From positions 1 to 5,106 of the forward strand of contig JAQBZV010000072.1 of the NCBI GenBank assembly GCA_027728145.1: a stretch of DNA of 5,106 nt, written 5' to 3'. The notes below the pieces were generated by a model. It saw only the letters and a program-made list of their open reading frames with translations. It had not been told where the DNA came from and made no database searches. Below are positions 1 through 5,106 of the stretch, piece by piece (position 1 is the first letter of the stretch; the number at the start of each line of letters is the position of its first letter). Source of the stretch: Actinomycetota bacterium (lineage in GTDB: Bacteria; Actinomycetota; Actinomycetes; Actinomycetales; Microbacteriaceae). The translations under genes and the position numbers were made by a program.

Positions 1-1
1 A

Positions 2-529
2 CTCATGGGCAACACCGCGGAGTCGAGGGAGGCTGCTGAAGAGCTGGTCAGCTGGGTATCCCAGGTGGCGGGAGTCATCGGGGAGGATGCCCTGGTGTTT
101 GATCCAACCCTGGTGCGCGGCATGGGGTACTACACCGGATCAATTGTGGAGATCTCTCACCCAGACCTCGGAATTTCGCTCGGCGGTGGGGGTCGCTACG
201 ACGGGATGATCGGTAGATTCCTCGGCACTGAGGTCCCAGCCTTTGGAGTCTCACTCGGGTTTGAGCGCTTAGTCGACATCCTGGAGACGACACCGATTAC
301 CCACCACGACCGAGTGGCGTTAGTTATTCCGGCGGGTGGGGACACCACTTCTGTGATTGCGCTGAAGAAACACTTAGTCGACACCGGTCACACCGTGCGG
401 GTCGTGACCGAAGCTAAGAACATGCGGGTGGTCTATGAACAACTCGTGGCCGATGGTTTCTCCCGCGTTGCGAGCGCCGGGGACGGCGCTCACTCGGTGG
501 AGGATCTCACCTGGAAAGACTTAGCGTAA
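2..529 (+). CDS. hisS: Histidyl-tRNA synthetase, C-terminal part (5' end outside window)
   Basis: This is the 3' end of a class II aminoacyl-tRNA synthetase that charges tRNA-His with histidine in the cytoplasm. The frame is open to the left edge, so the Met at base 5 is internal and the true start lies upstream. Numbering from that Met, the histidine-binding motif RGMGYYTG is at 38-45, GGGGRYDGM at 60-68, and class II motif 3 (FGVSLGFERL, with the ATP-binding Arg) at 80-89. The catalytic core ends near residue 95. A Rossmann-like anticodon-binding domain follows from about 102 to the stop. Two features are unusual: the histidine-binding motif has Gly where RGLDYYT has Asp, and the anticodon domain is only about 72 residues, ending right after the segment that resembles the usual 'vKDL' strand. 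A HisZ-type regulatory paralogue is possible but less likely, because the class II motifs and the Arg of motif 3 are intact. The frame is clean to TAA at 527-529. Confidence 0.9.
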   Translation, partial: LMGNTAESREAAEELVSWVSQVAGVIGEDALVFDPTLVRGMGYYTGSIVEISHPDLGISLGGGGRYDGMIGRFLGTEVPAFGVSLGFERLVDILETTPITHHDRVALVIPAGGDTTSVIALKKHLVDTGHTVRVVTEAKNMRVVYEQLVADGFSRVASAGDGAHSVEDLTWKDLA

Positions 530-539
530 TCTCCCCCCG

Positions 540-585
540 AGTGCGGGTGAGGGATTACTAGGATTGACCTGGTGCTACCCGCACT
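540..585 (+). terminator. Two-tier inverted repeat between hisS and eno (terminator or operator candidate)
   Basis: A perfect 9-bp inverted repeat, AGTGCGGGT (540-548) and ACCCGCACT (577-585), encloses a second 5-bp stem, CTAGG (558-562) with CCTGG (568-572, one G-T pair), around a 5-nt loop. It begins 11 nt after the hisS stop, where a terminator would sit. No T-run follows, so it is not a classical intrinsic terminator. A T-less actinobacterial terminator, an RNA processing structure, or a DNA operator flanking a promoter would all fit. The repeat is seen directly; the role is inferred. Confidence 0.45.
559..564 (+). promoter_or_regulatory. Possible -10 element of an eno promoter
   Basis: TAGGAT fits the actinobacterial -10 pattern TANNNT and lies in the hisS-eno gap. 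A start near 571 would give eno a leader of about 59 nt. No convincing -35 hexamer lies 16-18 bp upstream, where the sequence is a C-run followed by GAG. The hexamer sits within the inverted repeat 540-585, whose arms would fall at about -31 to -23 and +7 to +15, a position suited to an operator. The evidence is a single hexamer match, so this is tentative. Confidence 0.3.
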
Positions 586-587
586 GA

Positions 588-1907
<1,320 letters not shown>

Positions 1908-1914
1908 GACCTGC

Positions 1915-1939
1915 GCGCCCTAGGGTCGCACCTAGGCGC
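1915..1939 (+). terminator. Bulged hairpin after eno (terminator or operator candidate)
   Basis: CCTAGG at 1919-1924 pairs with CCTAGG at 1931-1936 around a 6-nt loop. After one bulged C (1918), GCG (1915-1917) pairs with CGC (1937-1939). It starts 8 nt after the eno stop, as a terminator would, but no T-run follows. It also covers the place where the -35 region of the ftsB-like gene's promoter would be, so it could instead be a regulator binding site or serve both roles. The stem is seen directly; the function is inferred. Confidence 0.45.
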
Positions 1940-1945
1940 CCTGTC

Positions 1946-1951
1946 TACACT
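1946..1951 (+). promoter_or_regulatory. -10 box of a leaderless promoter for the ftsB-like gene
   Basis: TACACT matches the TANNNT -10 consensus and is followed by exactly 6 nt before the GTG at 1958. Transcription would therefore start on the G of the start codon. No Shine-Dalgarno sequence lies in the 20 nt before that GTG, which is what a leaderless mRNA predicts; such mRNAs are common in actinobacteria. The -35 region (around 1923-1928, GGGTCG) is not consensus-like. Confidence 0.6.
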
Positions 1952-1957
1952 GTTTCC

Positions 1958-2482
1958 GTGGCGAAGCAGAGGCAGAAAAAGCAGCGGCAGACTCCAAGGA
2001 GTCGCGCCTCTGCTGCACAGGTTCTGCTGAATCTGCAGGCCTCAGGTTTTGTGGTCACCTTCTTGGTGCTGATTGTGGCCGGTGTGGTGATTCTGTCCCC
2101 AACTCTTCGAGTACTGGCTGAGCAGCAACAAGAAATAGCCGGCTTGGAAGCAGCCCTTGCGGAGAGTGAACAGCAGGTAGTGGCGCTGGAGGAGCAGCGG
2201 GAGCGGTGGAAAGACCCCGCTTTTGTGGAAACTCAAGCCCGGGAGCGCCTGCTGTTTGTGTATCCCGGCGACATCACCTACCTCGTCATTGATGATGGGG
2301 AGGGCATCGTGGATGACGCAGGGATCGAGATTTCCACCGAGATCGTGGGGGCGTCCACCGATTGGCGAGAATCCTTGCTCGCCTCCTACCTGGTTGCCGC
2401 CACCACCTCCCAGGATTACCAGGCCGAAATCTCCGAAGCCCCAGGAAGGATTCCCTCTCCCGAACAGGAGGGCACCCCATGA
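1958..2482 (+). CDS. FtsB/DivIC-family septum formation initiator
   Basis: This is a small bitopic membrane protein of the division machinery. In other bacteria FtsB/DivIC binds FtsL and FtsQ/DivIB and signals activation of septal peptidoglycan synthesis. The 174-residue protein has a Lys/Arg/Gln-rich cytoplasmic tail (1-16), one transmembrane helix (about 30-47), and an extracytoplasmic coiled coil (about 51-84) rich in Glu, Gln and Leu. The family motif follows: RWKDPAFVETQARERL at 83-98, then FVYPGDITYLV at 100-110. The tail from about 111 to 174 is acidic, of low conservation, and ends in Pro/Glu-rich sequence. The position directly after eno matches actinobacterial ftsB-like genes such as Rv1024. 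The start is GTG with no Shine-Dalgarno site but a -10 box at leaderless spacing. The stop codon overlaps the ATG of the DUF501 gene (ATGA), indicating coupling. I leave the symbol blank because ftsB and divIC are both used for this family. Confidence 0.9.
   Translation: MAKQRQKKQRQTPRSRASAAQVLLNLQASGFVVTFLVLIVAGVVILSPTLRVLAEQQQEIAGLEAALAESEQQVVALEEQRERWKDPAFVETQARERLLFVYPGDITYLVIDDGEGIVDDAGIEISTEIVGASTDWRESLLASYLVAATTSQDYQAEISEAPGRIPSPEQEGTP
2466..2472 (+). promoter_or_regulatory. Ribosome binding site of the DUF501 gene
   Basis: AGGAGGG lies inside the end of the ftsB-like gene, 6 nt before the ATG at 2479. It is a near-perfect Shine-Dalgarno match. It selects this ATG over an in-frame upstream ATG at 2362, which would overlap the previous gene by 121 nt. 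Confidence 0.8.
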
Positions 2483-2970
2483 GTCTCGGGGAGAAGCCCA
2501 CAGCTTCGGACATTGAGGTCGTGAGTGAGCAGCTGGGTCGACCAGCACGCGACATTGTGGGGATTCCCGCGCGCTGCGTGTGTGGGAATCCGCTCGTGGT
2601 GGTCACTAACCCGAGACTCGAGGATGGCACCCCGTTTCCCACCCTCTACTACCTAACCCAGCCGGCAGCCACCCAGGCTGCGTCCCGTCTCGAGGCGGAG
2701 GGCAAAATGGCCGAGTATCAGGATCGCCTCGCCGAAGACGAGGACGCACGAGGGGCATATCGCCTCGCGCACGAGGCATTTCTTGCCACCCGAGCTCAAC
2801 TCGGTGCGATTGAGGAAATTGAGGGCGTCTCTGCCGGGGGAATGCCCACCCGCGTCAAATGCTTACACTCCCTGATGGCGCACTCACTCTCGGCGGGGCA
2901 TGGGGTGAACCCGGTGGGGGATTGGGCGCTTGCCGACACACCGTGGAGTCGGGAGGTCTGCGCGTGTTAG
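2479..2970 (+). CDS. DUF501 family protein of unknown function
   Basis: This is a conserved actinobacterial protein with no established activity; its M. tuberculosis counterpart is the gene after the ftsB-like Rv1024. The 163-residue length is usual for the family. No signal peptide or membrane segment is visible, so it is probably cytoplasmic. It starts with a short helix (DIEVVSEQLGR, 11-21), then RCVCGNPLVVVTNP (32-45) and PTLYYLTQP (54-62). An Ala/Glu/Arg-rich helical stretch (about 64-117) follows. The most family-like part is GGMPTRVKCLHSLMAHSL (120-137) with GHGVNPVGDWAL (140-151). Cys33, Cys35, Cys128, His130 and His135, with CAC at the C-terminus (161-163), could bind a metal; that is my inference. 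The start overlaps the ftsB-like stop by 4 nt and the end overlaps the protease gene by 7 nt, so the three are probably translated from one message. In many actinobacteria the next gene is a Ppx/GppA exopolyphosphatase; here it is the protease. Confidence 0.9.
   Translation: MSLGEKPTASDIEVVSEQLGRPARDIVGIPARCVCGNPLVVVTNPRLEDGTPFPTLYYLTQPAATQAASRLEAEGKMAEYQDRLAEDEDARGAYRLAHEAFLATRAQLGAIEEIEGVSAGGMPTRVKCLHSLMAHSLSAGHGVNPVGDWALADTPWSREVCAC
2951..2957 (+). promoter_or_regulatory. Ribosome binding site that decides the protease start
   Basis: GGGAGGT sits inside the end of the DUF501 gene with its last base 6 nt before the GTG at 2964. It supports that GTG over the in-frame ATG at 2859, which would overlap DUF501 by 112 nt and put 35 non-hydrophobic residues in front of an obvious signal peptide. 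Confidence 0.8.
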
Positions 2971-4208
2971 GCCGCAGGGACGCTTCTCGCCTACTGGTTC
3001 TCACACTCGTCGGTGCCCTGTTGGGGGTTCCAAGCGCTGCAGCGCCGGACACCCCGGCGGTTGCCGACCAGGTTCGTGAGCGCCAGTACTGGCTGGAGGA
3101 ATACCGGATCACCCAAGCCTGGGAGATCACCCGCGGAGCGGGTGTTCGGATCGCGATTATCGACACCGGCATTGACGCGAGCCACCAAGACCTCGCTGGA
3201 GCACTCGTTGGCGGGGCCGACTTCTCGGGGCTGGGCAGCCCCGATGGTCTCACCCCGGTGGGGCCCGAGCGACGCCACGGCACGATGGTCGCCTCCTTGG
3301 CTGCCGGTAGAGGAAACAATGGCGTCGATGGCGTCCTGGGGAGCGCCCCGGAGGCGGAACTGTTGAGCCTATCCATGAGTTTTGGGGGTGGAACGGTCTC
3401 ACCGGATGAACAGGTGGCCAATGCCGTTCGGTTTGCGGTGGATAACGGCGCCGACATCATTTCGCTCTCCCTGACACGGAACACCAGGGACTGGCCAGAG
3501 TCCTGGGATCGAGCGTTTGGCTATGCGGCAGACAATGACGTGGTCGTCATTGCCGCTGCCGGGAATAGAGGCAGCGGCACCGTGTCGGTGGGGGCGCCAG
3601 CCACGATGCCCGGTGTTTTGACTGTCGGGGGAGTAGACCAAGACGGGCAAGCCAGTGATTCGGCTTCCTCGCAAGGAATTACGATCGGCGTGATGGCCCC
3701 CAGCGAGGGACTCGTGGGTGCCACCCCCGGTGGTGGCTATGTGTCGTGGTCGGGAACCAGTGGTGCGACCCCGATTGTCGCGGGGATTGTGGCCCTGGTT
3801 CGCTCCGCCTACCCGGACCTGGATGCCGCAAACGTCATCAACCGGGTTCTCCTCAGTGCTAACCGGGTGACCGATACGGTTCCCGACCCGATTTATGGGT
3901 ATGGGTTGATAGACGCGTATGCCGCTTTGACCGCGGATGTTCCTTTCGTGAGTGCAAACCCGCTTGGCTCCCTTGATGACTGGGTGGTCCTGCACCGCAA
4001 GCAGGAGGGGAACCCGATCGTGGTGCCGCTGGGACCCCAGTCCACGGTGGCCGAGGAAGAGCAGGCTCTGCCGCCTCGCATCCCCGCACGCGATGACCCG
4101 CAATGGAGATTTCTTCCCTACGTGGTGACCGTGGGCTTTGTTTCCCTGCTGTTGGTGGTGGTGCTCACCGGCGGTGTGCTGGTCCTGTGGCGCTTGAGGA
4201 AGCGATAG
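2964..4208 (+). CDS. Exported, membrane-anchored S8 (subtilisin/mycosin-like) serine protease
   Basis: This is a predicted extracytoplasmic serine endopeptidase; the substrate is unknown. From the GTG at 2964 it has 414 residues. A basic n-region (RRDASR) and hydrophobic core (LLVLTLVGALLGV, 10-22) form a signal peptide, with possible cleavage after Ala26 or after AVA at 32-34. The segment before the domain (QAWEITRGAGVRIAIIDTGID, 51-71) resembles mycosins. The catalytic triad is intact: Asp67, His105 in RRHGTMVAS, and Ser266 in SGTSGATP, with oxyanion Asn201 in AAAGN. The domain ends near 325. A Pro/Glu-containing linker (about 325-384) leads to one transmembrane helix (about 385-409) and a basic RLRKR tail, placing the protease outside the membrane. 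No I9-type propeptide is visible. The protein has no cysteine, and no ESX/type VII secretion genes are in the window. A role in envelope or division protein processing is suggested only by its coupling to the ftsB-like and DUF501 genes. Confidence 0.92.
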   Translation: MLGRRDASRLLVLTLVGALLGVPSAAAPDTPAVADQVRERQYWLEEYRITQAWEITRGAGVRIAIIDTGIDASHQDLAGALVGGADFSGLGSPDGLTPVGPERRHGTMVASLAAGRGNNGVDGVLGSAPEAELLSLSMSFGGGTVSPDEQVANAVRFAVDNGADIISLSLTRNTRDWPESWDRAFGYAADNDVVVIAAAGNRGSGTVSVGAPATMPGVLTVGGVDQDGQASDSASSQGITIGVMAPSEGLVGATPGGGYVSWSGTSGATPIVAGIVALVRSAYPDLDAANVINRVLLSANRVTDTVPDPIYGYGLIDAYAALTADVPFVSANPLGSLDDWVVLHRKQEGNPIVVPLGPQSTVAEEEQALPPRIPARDDPQWRFLPYVVTVGFVSLLLVVVLTGGVLVLWRLRKR

Positions 4209-4239
4209 ATTAGGCAGAGTCTTCTTGTTTCCACTCTCT

Positions 4240-4244
4240 GAGGT
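4240..4244 (+). promoter_or_regulatory. Ribosome binding site of the NDH-2 gene
   Basis: GAGGT ends 5 nt before the GTG at 4250 and supports that start. The 41-bp gap after the protease stop otherwise shows no strong promoter or terminator, so read-through from the protease gene is plausible. Confidence 0.65.
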
Positions 4245-4249
4245 GTCCT

Positions 4250-5106
4250 GTGACTCGAATTGTGATTGTTGGCGGTGGCTACGCCGGTTTCTACACAGCG
4301 TTGAAACTGCAAAAGCTTCTCCGTCGCGGAGAAGCGGAAGTGGTCGTTATCGACCCACTTCCCTATATGACTTACCAGCCCTTCCTCCCGGAGGTGGCAG
4401 CCGGCTCGATTGAGGCGCGTCACGCGATTGTTCCGCTTCGTCGCCACTTGAACAAGTGCCGAGTGATTACCGCACGAGTGACCGGGATTAACCACAGCGC
4501 CAAGACCGTCACGGTGACCCCCGAAGGCCAGCCTGACTTCACTTTGGACTACGACCACATCGTCATCCCCGCCGGCGCGGTCTCGAGGACCTTCCCGATT
4601 CCCGGCGTCGCGGACTTTGCGATTGGCATGAAGACCATTGAAGAGGCCGTCTCGGTCCGAGACCGCCTGATTGACAATCTCCACCTGGCAGCCGACATGG
4701 CTCCGGGATCCGCAAGGGATCGCCTCCTCACCGTGGTGGTTGTCGGTGGCGGATTCGCCGGTATTGAGGCCTTTGCGGAGCTGCGAAGCCTGGTGTCGGC
4801 GATGCTCAAGGAATTCCCCACCATCAGCATTAGAGACACCCACTTCCATCTGATCGAGGCGATGGATCGCGTCATGCCGGAAGTGTCCGCGAAGAGCGCT
4901 GACTGGGTTGTCAAGAACTTGGAGAAGCGCCAAGCCTTCGTCCACCTCAACACTCAGCTCACCAGCGCGGTGGATGGCAAGTTGTTGCTCTCCAACGGCA
5001 GGAAGTTGGAGACCGACATTGTGATCTGGACCGCCGGCGTGAAAGCCCAGTCCATGCTCGGTGGCACCGGAATTCCGCTGGATAATCGCGAGCGCATTTG
5101 CGCTCG
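4250..5106 (+). CDS. ndh: Type II NADH:quinone oxidoreductase (NDH-2), 3' end outside window
   Basis: This is a single-subunit flavoprotein that passes electrons from NADH to quinone at the inner face of the membrane without pumping protons. The frame runs unbroken from the GTG to the right edge; 285 codons are visible, and NDH-2 proteins usually have about 400-460 residues. The N-terminus is the FAD-binding Rossmann fold: VIVGGGYAGFY (5-15) with the acidic residue Asp35 ending the second strand. YMTYQPFLPEVAAG (39-52) is the flavin/quinone-side loop in the form common in actinobacterial NDH-2. The second, NADH-binding nucleotide fold starts at VVVVGGGFAGIE (162-173), and Glu203 in FHLIEAM is placed to favour NADH over NADPH. 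The family segment DIVIWTAGVKA is at 256-266. The C-terminal membrane-binding part lies outside the window. Another flavin-dependent pyridine nucleotide-disulfide oxidoreductase is possible, but no redox-active CxxxxC is present. It may be co-transcribed with the protease gene. Confidence 0.9.
   Translation, partial: MTRIVIVGGGYAGFYTALKLQKLLRRGEAEVVVIDPLPYMTYQPFLPEVAAGSIEARHAIVPLRRHLNKCRVITARVTGINHSAKTVTVTPEGQPDFTLDYDHIVIPAGAVSRTFPIPGVADFAIGMKTIEEAVSVRDRLIDNLHLAADMAPGSARDRLLTVVVVGGGFAGIEAFAELRSLVSAMLKEFPTISIRDTHFHLIEAMDRVMPEVSAKSADWVVKNLEKRQAFVHLNTQLTSAVDGKLLLSNGRKLETDIVIWTAGVKAQSMLGGTGIPLDNRERICA

Noticed and set aside
268..383. Direct repeat CTTAGTCGACA at 268-278 and 373-383 within hisS
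   Set aside because: Both copies encode the same Leu-Val-Asp in different structural elements of HisRS; coincidence of codon use, with no array or flanking duplication.
2362..2478. In-frame ATG at 2362 as the DUF501 start (202 residues)
   Set aside because: The extra 39 residues are a shadow of the ftsB-like gene; ATG 2479 has a near-perfect Shine-Dalgarno site and gives the usual family length.
2859..2963. In-frame ATG at 2859 as the protease start (449 residues)
   Set aside because: It would overlap DUF501 by 112 nt, lacks a nearby Shine-Dalgarno site, and adds 35 residues in front of a signal peptide. GTG 2964 has a strong site at 2951-2957.
3399..4103. Minus-strand open frame (234 codons) opposite the protease gene
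   Set aside because: It lies fully within the S8 protease gene with intact catalytic motifs on the other strand, and no family resemblance is visible.
4206..4211. TAGATT as a -10 box for the NDH-2 gene
   Set aside because: It fits TANNNT but overlaps the protease stop codon and has no -35 at the right distance; a single hexamer is too weak to call.
4216..4237. AGAGT/ACTCT 5-bp inverted repeat before the NDH-2 gene
   Set aside because: The stem is too short for its 12-nt loop and has no T-run; likely chance.
4118..4945. Long minus-strand open frame (275 codons) opposite the NDH-2 gene
   Set aside because: It is antisense to a clear NDH-2 coding frame, has no recognisable domain and a composition typical of GC-rich shadow frames.

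Overview
The window looks like chromosomal housekeeping DNA from a high-GC Gram-positive bacterium. It is most likely a Micrococcales actinomycete and plausibly of the Microbacteriaceae. Three things suggest this: the GC-rich third positions, the dominance of GTG starts (four of the five starts visible), and the gene order eno - FtsB/DivIC-like gene - DUF501 gene, which is a known actinobacterial block (eno, Rv1024, Rv1025 in Mycobacterium tuberculosis). The family assignment is inferred from gene order and motif wording, not from a search.

Layout, all genes on the + strand: (1) the 3' part of hisS, histidyl-tRNA synthetase, cut by the left edge and ending at 529; (2) a 100-bp gap holding a two-tier inverted repeat, a possible -10 element and a good ribosome binding site; (3) eno, enolase, complete, 630-1907; (4) a 50-bp gap holding a bulged hairpin and then a -10 box placed exactly for a leaderless transcript; (5) an FtsB/DivIC-like septum formation initiator, 1958-2482; (6) a DUF501 protein, 2479-2970, overlapping its predecessor by 4 nt; (7) an exported, membrane-anchored S8 (subtilisin/mycosin-like) serine protease, 2964-4208, overlapping the DUF501 gene by 7 nt; (8) a 41-bp gap; (9) the 5' two-thirds or so of a type II NADH:quinone oxidoreductase (NDH-2), cut by the right edge. 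No stretch of 300 bases lacks a gene, and I see no tRNA, rRNA, CRISPR array, IS element or phage gene.

The ftsB-like, DUF501 and protease genes overlap each other, and the latter two have strong Shine-Dalgarno sites inside the preceding gene, so they read as one translationally coupled unit. That unit probably starts from its own promoter just upstream of the ftsB-like gene. It joins a cell-division membrane protein, a conserved Cys/His-bearing protein of unknown function, and a surface protease. The NDH-2 gene follows closely and could be co-transcribed. The genes themselves are ordinary. The points worth a second look are the leaderless start of the division gene, the structured gaps on both sides of eno, the restriction of CTAG to those two gaps, the cysteine-free mycosin-like protease with no ESX genes beside it, and the atypical HisRS C-terminal part. 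I do not see evidence of a new system.
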